DNA from: Pseudokordiimonas caeni
Lineage (GTDB): Bacteria; Pseudomonadota; Alphaproteobacteria; Sphingomonadales; Kordiimonadaceae
Assembly: GCF_026719705.1 (NCBI RefSeq)
Contig: NZ_JAPPRR010000001.1
Coordinates: forward strand, 783,255-847,254
Direction of reading: 5' to 3'
Length of the DNA: 64,000 bases
This document shows positions 36,907-47,064 of the stretch, in pieces. The position numbers and the translations under genes are program-made. Under the pieces are notes generated by a model. That model made no database searches. It worked only from the letters and a program-made list of their open reading frames with translations, and was not told where the DNA came from. Position 1 is the stretch's first letter, and the number at the start of each line of letters is the position of its first letter.

Positions 36907-39324
36907 ATGTCAGAATCTGACCTCGTTTCACGCCCGAATACCGTCCTGCCGGTGCTGCCGCTCCGCGATATTGTGGTATTCCCGCACATGATCGTGCCGC
37001 TTTTCGTCGGCCGCGACAAATCCGTGCGCGCGCTGGAAGAGGTAATGGGCAAGGACAAGCAGATCCTGCTTGTGGCCCAGCGCGACGCCAGCGAGGACGA
37101 TCCGACCCCGAACGATGTGTATGACATCGGCACGGTCGCGAGCGTCCTGCAACTTCTGAAACTGCCCGATGGCACCGTGAAGGTGCTGGTGGAAGGCGGC
37201 GAGCGCGCCACCGTGCAGCGCTTCACCAAGGATGACGATTTCCTTGAAGCCGAGATCGCTTATCTGGAACCCGCCGAGGAAGACCCGTCGGAGCTGACGG
37301 CGCTTGCCCGTTCGGTCGTCGCCCAGTTCGACGCCTATGTGAAACTGAACAAGAAGATCCCGGCCGAAGTGCTAGCGACGATCAGCCAGATCGAGGATCA
37401 CGGCAAGCTTGCCGATACGGTTGCCGCACATCTGGCGCTGAAGATCGGCGACAAGCAGGAACTCTTGGCCATCCCGACGATTTCCGAACGCCTTGAGCGC
37501 ATCTTTGCCTTCATGGAAGGCGAGATCGGCGTGCTGCAGGTGGAGAAGAAGATTCGCGGTCGCGTGAAGCGGCAGATGGAGAAGACCCAGCGCGAATATT
37601 ATCTGAACGAGCAACTGAAGGCGATCCAGAAGGAGCTTGGCGAAGGCGACGATGGCCGCGAGGAAATCCAGGAACTCGAGGAAAAGATCAACGCCACCAA
37701 GCTTTCGAAGGAAGCCAAGGAAAAATGCCTGGCCGAGCTGAAAAAGCTGAAGACCATGAGCCCGATGTCGGCCGAAGCGACCGTGGTGCGCAACTATCTT
37801 GACTGGATGCTGACCGTGCCGTGGGGCAAGCGCAGCCGCGTCAAGAAAGACATCAAGCTAGCCCAGAAGGTGCTGGATGCCGATCACTATGGCCTCGAAA
37901 AGGTCAAGGAACGCATCGTCGAATATCTGGCCGTGCAACAGCGCGCCAAGGTGCTGAAAGGCCCGATTCTCTGCCTCGTCGGCCCTCCGGGTGTGGGCAA
38001 GACCTCGCTTGGCAAATCGATTGCCAAGGCAACGGGGCGCGAGTTCGTGCGCTTCTCGCTCGGCGGCGTGCGGGACGAAGCCGAGATTCGCGGTCACCGC
38101 CGCACCTATATCGGCTCCATGCCCGGCAAGGTGATGCAGTCGATGAAGAAGGCCGGCACCACCAACCCGCTGTTCCTGTTCGATGAAATCGACAAGATGG
38201 GGCAGGATTTCCGCGGTGATCCGGCCTCGGCGCTTCTTGAGGTGCTGGATCCCGAGCAGAATTCGAAGTTCAACGACCATTATCTGGAGATCGACTATGA
38301 TCTCTCGGATGTGATGTTTGTGACCACCGCCAACTCGCTCCGGATGCCGCAGCCGCTTCTGGACCGGATGGAGATCATCCAGCTTTCCGGCTATACCGAA
38401 GATGAGAAGGTCGAAATCGCCAAGCGCCACCTCATTCCGAAGATCATCAAGGATCACGGGCTGAAGCGCGGCGAATGGTCGATCTCGGACGGTGCTGTCC
38501 GTGATGTGATCCGCTATTATACCCGCGAAGCCGGGGTGCGGAGCCTTGAGCGCGAATTTGCCAAGCTCGCCCGCAAGGCGGTGAAGGAAATCGTCGAGGG
38601 CAAGAAGAAGTCCATCTCGCTCACCTCCCGCAATCTTGGCAACTATGCCGGTGTGCGCAAATACCGCTACGGCGAAATTGACGAGATCGATCAGGTCGGC
38701 GTGACCACCGGCCTTGCATGGACTGAAGTGGGCGGTGAACTGCTGCCCATCGAGGCCGTGACTGTACCCGGCAAGGGCGCGATCAAGCAGACCGGCAAGC
38801 TCGGCGAAGTGATGAAAGAATCGATCGAGGCTGCACGTTCCTATGTGCATTCGCGCTGCCTTGCGTTTGGCATCCAGCCTTCGGTGTTCGAGAAGAAGGA
38901 CATCCACATTCACGTGCCCGAGGGCGCAACGCCAAAAGACGGTCCGTCTGCTGGTATCGCCATGTGTACGTCGATCGTCTCGGTGCTGACCGGGGTCGAG
39001 GTTCGCCGCGATATTGCCATGACCGGTGAGGTGACCCTGCGTGGTCGCGTTCTCGCTATCGGTGGACTCAAGGAGAAGTTGCTGGCTGCCCTTCGCGGGG
39101 GAATCACCAAGGTGCTGATCCCGGCGGACAACGAGAAAGACCTCGCAGAAATCCCGGATAACGTAAAAAGGGGCATGGAAATCGTCCCCGTTCGCTCCGT
39201 GGACGAGGTTTTGAAGCATGCTTTGGTGAAACCGCTGACCCCGCTTTCACCTGAGGACGTTGAGCCAATCCCTGATATTTCCAAGGAAAAATCGGTTTCC
39301 GGGGTGCAAGCGACGACTCATTAA
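36907..39324 (+). CDS. lon: ATP-dependent protease La (Lon)
   Basis: An 805-residue AAA+ serine protease. The N-terminal substrate-binding domain spans about 15-210 ([15 protein letters not shown] at the start), Walker A is GPPGVGKTS, Walker [11 protein letters not shown], and the catalytic Ser-Lys dyad lies in [14 protein letters not shown] and in the segment after [17 protein letters not shown]. The length is normal. It follows clpX by 169 nt and is terminated by a strong hairpin at 39368-39395, then hup. Confidence 0.98.
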   Translation: MSESDLVSRPNTVLPVLPLRDIVVFPHMIVPLFVGRDKSVRALEEVMGKDKQILLVAQRDASEDDPTPNDVYDIGTVASVLQLLKLPDGTVKVLVEGGERATVQRFTKDDDFLEAEIAYLEPAEEDPSELTALARSVVAQFDAYVKLNKKIPAEVLATISQIEDHGKLADTVAAHLALKIGDKQELLAIPTISERLERIFAFMEGEIGVLQVEKKIRGRVKRQMEKTQREYYLNEQLKAIQKELGEGDDGREEIQELEEKINATKLSKEAKEKCLAELKKLKTMSPMSAEATVVRNYLDWMLTVPWGKRSRVKKDIKLAQKVLDADHYGLEKVKERIVEYLAVQQRAKVLKGPILCLVGPPGVGKTSLGKSIAKATGREFVRFSLGGVRDEAEIRGHRRTYIGSMPGKVMQSMKKAGTTNPLFLFDEIDKMGQDFRGDPASALLEVLDPEQNSKFNDHYLEIDYDLSDVMFVTTANSLRMPQPLLDRMEIIQLSGYTEDEKVEIAKRHLIPKIIKDHGLKRGEWSISDGAVRDVIRYYTREAGVRSLEREFAKLARKAVKEIVEGKKKSISLTSRNLGNYAGVRKYRYGEIDEIDQVGVTTGLAWTEVGGELLPIEAVTVPGKGAIKQTGKLGEVMKESIEAARSYVHSRCLAFGIQPSVFEKKDIHIHVPEGATPKDGPSAGIAMCTSIVSVLTGVEVRRDIAMTGEVTLRGRVLAIGGLKEKLLAALRGGITKVLIPADNEKDLAEIPDNVKRGMEIVPVRSVDEVLKHALVKPLTPLSPEDVEPIPDISKEKSVSGVQATTH

Positions 39325-39367
39325 TCGCCTTGAATCAAAACGCGCCGAATTCAAGCGAAAAAAAATT

Positions 39368-39395
39368 AAAAAACCGCAGTTTTCTGCGGTTTTTT
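39368..39395 (+). terminator. Terminator of lon
   Basis: AAAAAACCGCAG pairs with CTGCGGTTTTTT around TTTT. Confidence 0.9.
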
Positions 39396-39487
39396 GCTTT
39401 GACATAAGGATTTTTTCAGTTCTACATTGTCATCGCATTTCGGGGCTGGATGATCCAACCCAGTCCTTTAACTCAGAGGGGGATACC

Positions 39488-39763
39488 TTGAACAAGAACG
39501 ATCTCATTGCAAAAGTCGCCGATGCAGCTGCTCTTTCGAAAGCCGACGCTGGCAAAGCCGTTGATGCCGTTTTCGACGCCATCACCGCTTCGCTCAAAGC
39601 TGGCGACGAAGTTCGCCTCGTAGGCTTCGGCACTTTCGCTGTTGCTGCTCGTGCAGCGACCACGGGTCGTAACCCGCGCACCGGCGAAGAAATCAAGATC
39701 CCGGCTTCGAAGCAGCCGAAATTCAAGGCCGGCAAAGGCCTTAAGGACGCCGTTAACGGCTGA
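39488..39763 (+). CDS. hupB: DNA-binding protein HU-beta
   Basis: A 91-residue nucleoid protein. The sequence begins [32 protein letters not shown] and carries the beta-arm segment [33 protein letters not shown]. The start is a TTG preceded by GAGGGGG, and no ATG is available in frame nearby. It is immediately downstream of lon, as in many proteobacteria, and ends with its own terminator. Confidence 0.97.
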   Translation: MNKNDLIAKVADAAALSKADAGKAVDAVFDAITASLKAGDEVRLVGFGTFAVAARAATTGRNPRTGEEIKIPASKQPKFKAGKGLKDAVNG

Positions 39764-39784
39764 TCCTGATACCAGGTTCAAGGG

Positions 39785-39820
39785 AAACGGCCGTGCAGAT
39801 TGCGCGGTCGTTTTTCTTTT
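39785..39820 (+). terminator. Terminator of hup
   Basis: AAACGGCCG (39785-39793) pairs with CGGTCGTTT (39805-39813) with one G-T pair, followed by TTCTTTT. Confidence 0.75.
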
Positions 39821-39841
39821 GGGCGGATGTTAAATTAGGGC

Positions 39842-39870
39842 TGGACAGGGCGGCAGTTTGGCCCTAAAAG
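39842..39870 (+). promoter_or_regulatory. Promoter of the tRNA-Val genes
   Basis: TGGACA (39842-39847), 17 bp, TAAAAG (39865-39870); the layout matches the two tRNA-Asp promoters in this window. Confidence 0.6.
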
Positions 39871-39891
39871 CGCCGTCACCCGGTTGAAAGT

Positions 39892-39967
39892 GGGCGATTA
39901 GCTCAGTTGGTAGAGCATCTCGTTTACACCGAGAGGGTCGGCAGTTCGAGCCTGTCATCGCCCACCA
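39892..39967 (+). tRNA. tRNA-Val (anticodon TAC)
   Basis: A 76-nt clover-leaf with acceptor GGGCGAT / ATCGCCC, anticodon TAC in CTCGTTTACACCGAG, T-arm GTTCGAG, and encoded ACCA. Confidence 0.97.
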
Positions 39968-40018
39968 CTTACCGGCCGCCTAGCATCACACGCATGCAGC
40001 ATCACGCCAGAATGATCC

Positions 40019-40094
40019 GGGCAATTAGCTCAGTTGGTAGAGCACCTCGGTCACATCGAGGGGGTCGGCGGTTCGAGCCCGTCATTGCCCACCA
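40019..40094 (+). tRNA. tRNA-Val (anticodon CAC)
   Basis: Acceptor GGGCAAT / ATTGCCC, anticodon CAC in CCTCGGTCACATCGAGG, T-arm GGTTCGAGCC, encoded ACCA. It is 51 nt after tRNA-Val(TAC) and probably cotranscribed. Confidence 0.95.
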
Positions 40095-40115
40095 TTCGGC
40101 GACAGAAGGCGGATC

Positions 40116-40415
40116 ATGACCCAGTCTTCGCAAGATGATAACGACAAGACGCCCGGGGTAACGCCTGCGGCGCGCAAGCCTGTTGTTATCGAGGCGTCCT
40201 GGGCTCCCAAAGATCCGCGCGACAAGCTTTATGACGAGGATGCAACGCGGCGCGAAAAGGCCGGATCGGTGGTCAGAATCGTTGCCGCCTTCCATCCCGT
40301 CCTCAATTTTTTCCTGATCATTTTCGATCTCGTTCGCAACCGCGACTGGCGCGGTTTCCTGATGCTTGCCGTCTTTGTCATCCTGATTCTCGGCGGGGCA
40401 TGGCTGTTCCTCTGA
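40116..40415 (+). CDS. Small membrane protein of unknown function
   Basis: A 99-residue protein with a charged, Pro-rich N-terminal half (TQSSQDDNDKTPGVTP) and one or two hydrophobic segments at about 54-70 (VAAFHPVLNFFLIIFDL) and 80-98 (GFLMLAVFVILILGGAWLFL). A good ribosome site (AAGGCGGA) precedes ATG 40116. It follows tRNA-Val(CAC) by 21 nt, so it may be cotranscribed. No family recognised. Confidence 0.7.
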   Translation: MTQSSQDDNDKTPGVTPAARKPVVIEASWAPKDPRDKLYDEDATRREKAGSVVRIVAAFHPVLNFFLIIFDLVRNRDWRGFLMLAVFVILILGGAWLFL

Positions 40416-40454
40416 TGCGGCCTCAAAAATCATCGCTTAAAGTTGAAAAGCTGA

Positions 40455-40483
40455 TTGACAGGGGCGGGCAGCACCCGTAAACA
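40455..40483 (+). promoter_or_regulatory. Promoter of tRNA-Asp copy 1
   Basis: Perfect TTGACA (40455-40460), 17 bp, TAAACA (40478-40483), followed by a GC-rich discriminator (ACGCCCC) of the kind associated with stringent control. Confidence 0.75.
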
Positions 40484-40504
40484 ACGCCCCGCAACAAGCG
40501 ACAC

Positions 40505-40581
40505 GCGGGTGTAGCTCAGTTGGTTAGAGTGCCGGCCTGTCACGCCGGAGGTCGCGGGTTCGAGCCCCGTCACTCGCGCCA
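40505..40581 (+). tRNA. tRNA-Asp (anticodon GTC), copy 1
   Basis: A 77-nt clover-leaf, acceptor GCGGGTG / CACTCGC, anticodon GTC in CCGGCCTGTCACGCCGG, T-arm GGGTTCGAGCCCC, encoded GCCA. Identical to the copy at 42033. Confidence 0.97.
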
Positions 40582-40593
40582 TCGCTTGGTGGA

Positions 40594-40632
40594 AAAAAGC
40601 GCGCAGCTGGAAACGGTTGCGCGCTTTTTCTT
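40594..40632 (+). terminator. Terminator of tRNA-Asp copy 1
   Basis: AAAAAGCGCGCA (40594-40605) pairs perfectly with TGCGCGCTTTTT (40618-40629). Confidence 0.9.
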
Positions 40633-40686
40633 TGTCCGCCCGCCCGCCCGTGCCATCGTGTGACGATGATTTGAAGGGGAGGGCGC

Positions 40687-41976
40687 ATGTCACTGGCCAA
40701 CAGGATATTGCTGGCGCTGCTATTGGGGGCAGGCTTCGGATTCGGCACGGCTGCATGGTGGCCGGTGTATCAGGAAACGCTGCTTGCCGTCACGGTTCCC
40801 GTCGGCACCCTCTGGCTTGCCGCACTCAAGATGGTGATCCTGCCGCTCATCATCGCCCTCATTGTGACAGGCGTGGGGCAGGCTGGCGAACGGGCGAAGG
40901 GCAGCGGCATGATGCCGCGTCTTATCGGCACTTTCTTCATCCTGTTGCTGTTTTCGGGCTTCGTCGGCGTCACGCTCGCGCCTGCGATGCTGGAAATATG
41001 GCCGATTGATCCGGCCGCTGCATCTGCCCTCAGGGCTGTTGTGGCAACTCCGGTCGAGGCGATGCCAGTGCCGGGGCTTGGCGAATTCCTTGTGTCGCTG
41101 GTGCCATCGAACCTTTTTGAAGCTGCGGCGAACGGGGCGATCCTTCAATTGATCGTCTTTGCCCTGATCTTCGGTTTCGCCGTGGTGCAGTTGCCAGCAG
41201 CGCAGCGCCGGCTGATTCTCGATTTCTTCGAAGCTATCGGCAACGCGTTGATGCTGGTGGTGAAGGGGATCATCTGGCTTGGGCCCCTTGGTGTGTTTGC
41301 GCTGGCCTTCGGGCTTGGCACGCAGGCAACAGCAGCGCTAGCCGGTGCCCTTCTTTATTATGTCTTCCTGGTCTCGATGGTCGGAGCGACGATCGGCGTC
41401 TCCATGTATCTGGTGGCGCGTTTCGGGGGTGGTGTGGCGTTCGCCCGCTTCGCCCGCGCCGCGCTGCCGGTGCAGGTCGTGGCGGCGAGTACCCAGTCAT
41501 CGCTCGCCTGCCTGCCGGCCATGCTCGACAGCAGCCGGGAGAATCTCGGGGTGCCGGTCAAGGTCGGCGGCGTTGTGCTGCCGCTCGCTGTCACGCTCTT
41601 CCGCATGACCAGTTCGGGCATGAATATCGCCATGGCCATCTTCACGGCCTATCTTTATGGCATCGACCTTAGCATCAGTGCGGTTGTGGCGGTCGTGTTC
41701 GTGGGCGCCATCATGAATTTCACGGCGGGCAGCGTGCCGGCGCAGATCAATTTCTTCGTCACCATTCCGCCGATCTTTATCGTGCTTGGCGTGCCTTACG
41801 AAATTCTCGCCATCTATATCGCCATCGAAACGATACCCGATATCTTCCGCACCATCGGCAATGTGACGGCTGATCTTGCCGTCTCTTCCGTCATGGCGAG
41901 ACACGGGGCCGATGAGGCTGACGCGGCGGAAAGCCCTGCCGCCGGGCCGGTGGCGGCGAGTACCAAAAAAAAATGA
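40687..41976 (+). CDS. Dicarboxylate/amino acid:cation symporter (DAACS family)
   Basis: A 429-residue sodium- or proton-driven transporter. It has eight or more hydrophobic segments; the family motifs are LWLAALKMVILPLIIALIVTGV, a Ser-rich re-entrant loop AASTQSSLACLPAML, and the substrate-site stretch GMNIAMAIFTAYLYGIDLS. The segment PVKVGGVVLPLAVTLFRMTSSGMNIA is typical of GltP/DctA-like proteins. It could carry glutamate, aspartate, C4-dicarboxylates or other amino acids; the sequence does not decide. It lies between two identical tRNA-Asp genes, 46 nt after a terminator stem. Confidence 0.9.
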   Translation: MSLANRILLALLLGAGFGFGTAAWWPVYQETLLAVTVPVGTLWLAALKMVILPLIIALIVTGVGQAGERAKGSGMMPRLIGTFFILLLFSGFVGVTLAPAMLEIWPIDPAAASALRAVVATPVEAMPVPGLGEFLVSLVPSNLFEAAANGAILQLIVFALIFGFAVVQLPAAQRRLILDFFEAIGNALMLVVKGIIWLGPLGVFALAFGLGTQATAALAGALLYYVFLVSMVGATIGVSMYLVARFGGGVAFARFARAALPVQVVAASTQSSLACLPAMLDSSRENLGVPVKVGGVVLPLAVTLFRMTSSGMNIAMAIFTAYLYGIDLSISAVVAVVFVGAIMNFTAGSVPAQINFFVTIPPIFIVLGVPYEILAIYIAIETIPDIFRTIGNVTADLAVSSVMARHGADEADAAESPAAGPVAASTKKK

Positions 41977-41986
41977 ACGAGACTGA

Positions 41987-42015
41987 TTGACAAGGGCAGG
42001 CGGTGGCCCTAAACA
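41987..42015 (+). promoter_or_regulatory. Promoter of tRNA-Asp copy 2
   Basis: Perfect TTGACA (41987-41992), 17 bp, TAAACA (42010-42015), the same boxes and spacing as at copy 1. Confidence 0.75.
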
Positions 42016-42032
42016 CTGCCCCACCAAACGAT

Positions 42033-42109
42033 GCGGGTGTAGCTCAGTTGGTTAGAGTGCCGGCCTGTCACGCCGGAGGTCGCGGGTTCGAGCCCCGTCA
42101 CTCGCGCCA
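42033..42109 (+). tRNA. tRNA-Asp (anticodon GTC), copy 2
   Basis: Identical over all 77 nt to the copy at 40505-40581, including the encoded CCA. Confidence 0.97.
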
Positions 42110-42121
42110 GTTTGGTCCAAG

Positions 42122-42160
42122 AAAAACGCGCTTTGCTCCGGCAGGCGCGTTTTTGTTTTT
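42122..42160 (+). terminator. Terminator of tRNA-Asp copy 2
   Basis: AAAAACGCGC (42122-42131) pairs with GCGCGTTTTT (42145-42154), followed by GTTTTT. Confidence 0.85.
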
Positions 42161-42231
42161 CCGACATGTTTTCGCATGAAGTGACAGGCACTTAACGCGC
42201 CCAGTTGAGAGTCGTTCTTAAAGCTCAACCC

Positions 42232-42260
42232 TTTTCATGCCTTATGCCCCTCGTTATACT
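42232..42260 (+). promoter_or_regulatory. Candidate promoter of the nuo operon
   Basis: TTTTCA (42232-42237), 17 bp, TATACT (42255-42260), about 100 nt before nuoA. The -10 is good, the -35 moderate. Confidence 0.45.
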
Positions 42261-42360
42261 GCCGCCACGACCCAATATGGCCAAATTCTGTCTTTACGGC
42301 GGCACACTTGGTCGATAAAAGGGCGCTAGTCAATCCGGGCTAACGAAAGAAGGCACCTTC

Positions 42361-42726
42361 ATGCAATCGTTGCTCATGCAGTATCTGCCGATCCTTATTT
42401 TCCTTGGAATCGCCATCGGTCTGTCCGTGGTATTCGTGGCTGCCGCCTGGCTCATCGCCCGGCAGAATCCCGACAGCGAAAAGCTGTCGGCCTACGAATG
42501 CGGTTTCGAAGCGTTCGAGGATGCACGGCACCAGTTCGATGTCCGCTTCTATCTGGTGGCGATCCTCTTCATCATCTTCGACCTCGAGGTCGCCTTCCTG
42601 TTCCCGTGGGCCGTGACCCTCGGCAAGATCGGCGTCTTCGGTTTCTGGTCGATGATGGCCTTCCTTGGTGTCCTCACCATCGGCTTCATTTATGAATGGA
42701 AGAAAGGGGCGCTCGAATGGGAGTAG
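42361..42726 (+). CDS. nuoA: NADH-quinone oxidoreductase subunit A
   Basis: A 121-residue membrane subunit of respiratory complex I. It has three hydrophobic segments and the ND3 signature [43 protein letters not shown], with the conserved Cys and acidic residues of the quinone-site loop. First gene of the 14-gene nuo operon; the stop overlaps nuoB by 10 nt. Confidence 0.98.
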   Translation: MQSLLMQYLPILIFLGIAIGLSVVFVAAAWLIARQNPDSEKLSAYECGFEAFEDARHQFDVRFYLVAILFIIFDLEVAFLFPWAVTLGKIGVFGFWSMMAFLGVLTIGFIYEWKKGALEWE

Positions 42727-43265
42727 AAGTCTCTTCCAAGGCAGCGGCCACAGGGGCTGAGACCCCGGCGGACAATGCCTATTTCCAGAATCTGAACGAG
42801 GAACTGACCGACAAGGGCTTTGTCGTCACGTCTCTGGAAGAGCTGGTCAACTGGGCGCGCACCGGGTCGCTCTGGTGGATGACCTTCGGCCTCGCCTGCT
42901 GCGCGGTCGAGATGATGCATTCCTCCATGCCGCGCTACGACCTTGAGCGCTTCGGCGTTGCCCCGCGTGGCAGCCCGCGCCAGTCGGACGTGATGATCGT
43001 GGCCGGTACGCTCACGAACAAGATGGCGCCGGCACTGCGCAAGGTTTACGACCAGATGCCCGAGCCGCGCTATGTGATCTCGATGGGCAGCTGCGCGAAC
43101 GGCGGCGGCTATTATCACTATTCCTACTCGGTGGTGCGCGGCTGCGACCGCATCGTGCCCGTCGATATTTACGTTCCGGGCTGCCCGCCGACGGCGGAAG
43201 CGTTGATCTATGGCATCCTGCAGTTGCAGCGCAAGATTCGCCGCACCGGGACCATCGTTCGTTAA
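42717..43265 (+). CDS. nuoB: NADH-quinone oxidoreductase subunit B
   Basis: A 182-residue peripheral-arm subunit carrying cluster N2. The tandem Cys pair in [12 protein letters not shown], followed by [40 protein letters not shown], supplies four cysteine ligands. ATG 42717 has AAGGGG upstream and overlaps the nuoA stop; an earlier ATG at 42696 would use an unlikely start inside nuoA. Confidence 0.98.
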   Translation: MGVEVSSKAAATGAETPADNAYFQNLNEELTDKGFVVTSLEELVNWARTGSLWWMTFGLACCAVEMMHSSMPRYDLERFGVAPRGSPRQSDVMIVAGTLTNKMAPALRKVYDQMPEPRYVISMGSCANGGGYYHYSYSVVRGCDRIVPVDIYVPGCPPTAEALIYGILQLQRKIRRTGTIVR

Positions 43266-43352
43266 ATCGGGGCGGCCGGGCGGCGCGCGCCCGGCTTTCC
43301 ATGACCCGCGGAGGCCGACACTCCGCCCGAATCCAAGGGAGCGCGTAAGCGC

Positions 43353-43961
43353 ATGACTGACAAAGTATTGATGGATCTTGGGGATCATATCGCCGGGCGC
43401 CTGCCGAACGAGGTGATCGCGGTTTCGGTTGCCTTTGGCGAACTGACCGTGACGGCGCGCGCCGACCATATCCAGAAGGTGCTAACCTTCCTGCGTGATG
43501 ACGGCGATTGCCTGTTCAAGCAGCTTGTCGACCTTTGCGGGGCTGACTATCCGGAGCGCGTGAAGCGCTTCGATGTCGTTTATCACCTGCTGTCGGTTCA
43601 TCTGAACCAGCGCATCCGCGTGAAGGTGGAAACCGATGCCGATACGCCGGTGCCGACCGCGACCGAGATTTTCCCGGCTGCCGGCTGGTTCGAGCGCGAG
43701 GCATGGGACATGTACGGCATCTTCTTTGCCGATCACCCGGACCTCAGGCGCATGCTGACCGACTATGGTTTCTCGGGCCATCCTCTCCGGAAGGATTTCC
43801 CGCTCACCGGCTATGTCGAGGTCCGCTATTCCGAGGAAGAGAAGCGCGTGGTTTACGAACCCGTCAAGCTCGCACAGGAATTCCGCACCTTCGATTTCAT
43901 GAGCCCGTGGGAAAGCGCCCAGTATGTGCTGCCCGGTGACGAAAAGGCGGAGTCCAAGTAA
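43353..43961 (+). CDS. nuoC: NADH-quinone oxidoreductase subunit C
   Basis: A 202-residue subunit of the hydrophilic arm, here separate from nuoD. The 30-kDa subunit signature is [47 protein letters not shown]. It follows nuoB by 87 nt, the longest gap inside the operon, and its stop overlaps the nuoD start by one base. Confidence 0.98.
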   Translation: MTDKVLMDLGDHIAGRLPNEVIAVSVAFGELTVTARADHIQKVLTFLRDDGDCLFKQLVDLCGADYPERVKRFDVVYHLLSVHLNQRIRVKVETDADTPVPTATEIFPAAGWFEREAWDMYGIFFADHPDLRRMLTDYGFSGHPLRKDFPLTGYVEVRYSEEEKRVVYEPVKLAQEFRTFDFMSPWESAQYVLPGDEKAESK

Positions 43962-45139
43962 TGGCTGAAGTCGATATCAAAAATTATTGCCTGAACTTCG
44001 GTCCGCAGCACCCTGCGGCCCACGGCGTGCTTCGCATGGTGATGGAGCTGGACGGCGAGGTTGTGGAGCGGGTTGACCCCCATATCGGCCTTCTGCACCG
44101 CGGCACCGAGAAGCTGATCGAGTACAAGCAGTATCTGCAGGCCATGCCCTATTTCGATCGCCTCGACTATGTGGCGCCGATGAATCAGGAGCATGCCTTC
44201 GTTCTCGCCATCGAGAAGCTGATGGGCGCTGAAGTGCCCCTGCGCGGCCAGTATATCCGCGTTCTCTTCTCGGAAATCGGCCGGGTGCTCAATCACCTGC
44301 TGAACCTGACGACCCACGCGATGGACGTTGGCGCGCTGACCCCGATTCTCTGGGGTTTTGAAGAGCGCGAGAAGCTGATGGTCTTCTACGAGCGGATTTC
44401 GGGTGCACGCCTGCACGCCGCTTACTTCCGCCCGGGCGGTGTCCATCAGGACATGCCGGCAGGGCTCGCGGAAGACATCATGGCCTGGACAGAAACCTTC
44501 CCGGCGGTTCTCGCCGACATGGAAGCGCTCCTGATCGACAACCGTATCTTCAAGCAGCGTAACGTCGATATCGGCGTGGTCAGCGCTGAAGACGCGTTCG
44601 CATGGGGCTTCTCTGGCCCGATGCTGCGCGGCTCGGGCGTTGCCTGGGACCTTCGCAAATCGCAGCCCTATGAAGTCTATGACAAGATGGATTTCAAGGT
44701 GGCTGTCGGCAAGAACGGCGACTGCTATGACCGCTTCATGCTGCGGATCGGCGAGATTTACGAATCGCTGAAGATCATCCGTCAGTGCCTGAACGACATG
44801 CCGGGTGGCCCGGTTCTTTCCATTGACAACAAGATCGCCCCGCCGCGTCGGGCCGATATGAAAGTGTCGATGGAAGCGCTTATCCACCACTTCAAGCTTT
44901 ACACTGAAGGCATCCGCGTCCCCGAGGGGGAGGTTTATGCCGCGGTTGAAGCGCCGAAGGGTGAATTTGGCGTGTATCTGGTTTCCGACGGCTCGAACAA
45001 GCCGTATCGCTGCAAGATCCGGGCACCCGGATTCGTGCATCTGCAGGCGATGGATTTCATGCTGAAGGGCCACATGCTGGCCGATGCGCCGGCCGTACTC
45101 GGCGCGATGGATATTGTGTTTGGTGAGGTGGACAGATGA
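43961..45139 (+). CDS. nuoD: NADH-quinone oxidoreductase subunit D
   Basis: A 392-residue 49-kDa subunit, part of the quinone-binding pocket with NuoB. It starts with [22 protein letters not shown], and contains [29 protein letters not shown] and the C-terminal [39 protein letters not shown]. Stop and nuoE start overlap by four bases. Confidence 0.98.
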   Translation: MAEVDIKNYCLNFGPQHPAAHGVLRMVMELDGEVVERVDPHIGLLHRGTEKLIEYKQYLQAMPYFDRLDYVAPMNQEHAFVLAIEKLMGAEVPLRGQYIRVLFSEIGRVLNHLLNLTTHAMDVGALTPILWGFEEREKLMVFYERISGARLHAAYFRPGGVHQDMPAGLAEDIMAWTETFPAVLADMEALLIDNRIFKQRNVDIGVVSAEDAFAWGFSGPMLRGSGVAWDLRKSQPYEVYDKMDFKVAVGKNGDCYDRFMLRIGEIYESLKIIRQCLNDMPGGPVLSIDNKIAPPRRADMKVSMEALIHHFKLYTEGIRVPEGEVYAAVEAPKGEFGVYLVSDGSNKPYRCKIRAPGFVHLQAMDFMLKGHMLADAPAVLGAMDIVFGEVDR

Positions 45140-45735
45140 GCACGGCAAGCGAAACCGTGGCCTTCGCCTGGACGGCGGAAAACGAGGCCGAAGCGCAGCG
45201 TCATATCGCCAAGTATCCGTCCGGCAAGCAGCAAAGCGCCGTGATGCCGCTTCTGCATCTGGCGCAAAAGCAGAACAATGGCCATGTCACGCAAGAGATC
45301 ATGGAATTCATTGCCGATTATCTCGGCATGCCCGCGATCCGCGTTATGGAAGTTGCCACCTTCTACACGATGTATAACCACAAGCCCGTGGGTAAACATC
45401 ATGTGCAGGTCTGCACCACCACGCCGTGCTGGCTCCGTGGTTCGGACGGCATCGTTTCGGCCTGCAAGAAGCGCCTCGGCGTTGAAATGGGCGGGACAAC
45501 GGCAGACGGCATGTTCACGCTTTCGGAAGTCGAGTGTGCGGGCGCGTGCGTCAATGCGCCGGTCGTGGCCATCGGCGACGATTATTACGAAGACCTGACG
45601 CCCGAAAGCATGACGGCACTTCTCGATGCGCTCGCCAAGGGCGAGGACGTGAAGCCGGGTCCGCAAAACGGTCGTCAGACGAGCGCGCCCGAGGGCGGCG
45701 CCACGACGCTCAAAGATTTCATCGCGAAGGCGTAA
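45136..45735 (+). CDS. nuoE: NADH-quinone oxidoreductase subunit E
   Basis: A 199-residue 24-kDa subunit with a thioredoxin-like [2Fe-2S] cluster N1a. Ligands are visible in [13 protein letters not shown] and [13 protein letters not shown]. The N-terminal helical part with [16 protein letters not shown]-like sequence ([15 protein letters not shown]) is normal. A short Pro/Gly-rich tail follows the domain. Confidence 0.97.
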   Translation: MSTASETVAFAWTAENEAEAQRHIAKYPSGKQQSAVMPLLHLAQKQNNGHVTQEIMEFIADYLGMPAIRVMEVATFYTMYNHKPVGKHHVQVCTTTPCWLRGSDGIVSACKKRLGVEMGGTTADGMFTLSEVECAGACVNAPVVAIGDDYYEDLTPESMTALLDALAKGEDVKPGPQNGRQTSAPEGGATTLKDFIAKA

Positions 45736-45742
45736 GGGGAAC

Positions 45743-47029
45743 ATGATGCTTCAGGATAAAGACCGCATCTTCACCAACCTCTACGGCCATCAGGACTGGC
45801 GCCTGAAGGCCGCCATGAAGCGCGGTGACTGGGATGGTACGAAAGACATTCTCGCCAAGGGGCGCGAATGGATCATCGAAGAGATGAAGGCTTCCGGCCT
45901 TCGCGGCCGTGGTGGCGCAGGCTTCCCGACTGGCCTCAAATGGTCCTTCATGCCCAAGCAATCGGACGGCCGCCCGAGCTATCTCGTGGTCAATGCCGAT
46001 GAGGGTGAGCCCGGCACCTGCAAAGACCGCGACCTGATGCGCCACGATCCGCACAAGCTGATCGAGGGCTGCCTGATCGCCGGTTTCGCCATGAATGCCG
46101 TTGCGGCCTATATCTATATCCGCGGTGAATTCGTCCGTGAGGCCGAAGTGCTGGATGCCGCGATCGAAGAGGCGCGTGCCAAGGGCTTCCTTGGCAAGAA
46201 TGCCTGCGGTTCGGGCTATGATTTCGATGTGTTCGTCCACCGCGGGGCAGGGGCCTATATCTGCGGCGAGGAAACCGCGCTCATCGAAAGCCTTGAAGGC
46301 AAGAAGGGCCAGCCGCGCCTGAAGCCGCCGTTCCCCGCGAACGTCGGTGTGTGGGGCTGCCCGACCACCGTGAACAACGTGGAATCGATCGCCGTTGCGC
46401 CGACCATCCTGCGCCGGGGCGCCAGCTGGTTCTCCGGCCTTGGCCGTCCGAACAACACCGGTACCAAGGTCTTCTGCATTTCAGGGCATGTGAACAAGCC
46501 CTGCAACGTGGAAGAAGAGATGGGCATTCCGCTCAAGGAACTGATCGAGAAGCATGCCGGCGGTGTGCGTGGCGGCTGGGATAACCTGCTGGCCATCATT
46601 CCCGGCGGTTCGTCGGTGCCCCTGCTGCCGAAGTCGATCTGCGACACGGTGCTGATGGATTTCGACAGCCTTCGTGAAGTGCAGTCGGGCCTTGGCACGG
46701 CGGCGGTGATCGTCATGGACAAATCCACCGACGTGGTGAAGGCGATTGCGCGTCTTTCCGCCTTCTACAAACACGAAAGCTGCGGCCAGTGCACGCCGTG
46801 CCGTGAAGGCACCGGCTGGATGTGGCGGGTGATGGAACGTCTGGTGAAGGGCGAAGCCGAGAAATCGGAAATCGATATGCTTCTTGACGTTTCGAAACAA
46901 ATCGAAGGCCACACCATCTGCGCGCTTGGCGACGCGGCGGCTTGGCCGATCCAGGGTCTGATGCGCCACTTCCGCGGGGAAGTGGAAGCGCGGATCGATG
47001 CCTATCACGCCAAAGCGGCAGCGGAGTAA
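45743..47029 (+). CDS. nuoF: NADH-quinone oxidoreductase subunit F
   Basis: A 428-residue 51-kDa subunit that binds NADH, FMN and cluster N3. The glycine-rich NADH loop [15 protein letters not shown] (about residues 54-68), the FMN region [19 protein letters not shown], and the cluster ligands in [11 protein letters not shown] (with a later Cys near HTICALGD) are intact. ATG 45743 is followed by a second ATG. Confidence 0.98.
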   Translation: MMLQDKDRIFTNLYGHQDWRLKAAMKRGDWDGTKDILAKGREWIIEEMKASGLRGRGGAGFPTGLKWSFMPKQSDGRPSYLVVNADEGEPGTCKDRDLMRHDPHKLIEGCLIAGFAMNAVAAYIYIRGEFVREAEVLDAAIEEARAKGFLGKNACGSGYDFDVFVHRGAGAYICGEETALIESLEGKKGQPRLKPPFPANVGVWGCPTTVNNVESIAVAPTILRRGASWFSGLGRPNNTGTKVFCISGHVNKPCNVEEEMGIPLKELIEKHAGGVRGGWDNLLAIIPGGSSVPLLPKSICDTVLMDFDSLREVQSGLGTAAVIVMDKSTDVVKAIARLSAFYKHESCGQCTPCREGTGWMWRVMERLVKGEAEKSEIDMLLDVSKQIEGHTICALGDAAAWPIQGLMRHFRGEVEARIDAYHAKAAAE

Positions 47030-47064
47030 GGCCGAGAGGGAAGCCTCGAGGCCAGGAGAAACAG

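Noticed and set aside
40505-42109. The duplicated tRNA-Asp genes as att sites of an integrated element
   Set aside because: The enclosed 1.4 kb holds only a transporter gene, with no integrase, and both tRNAs are full-length with their own promoters and terminators.
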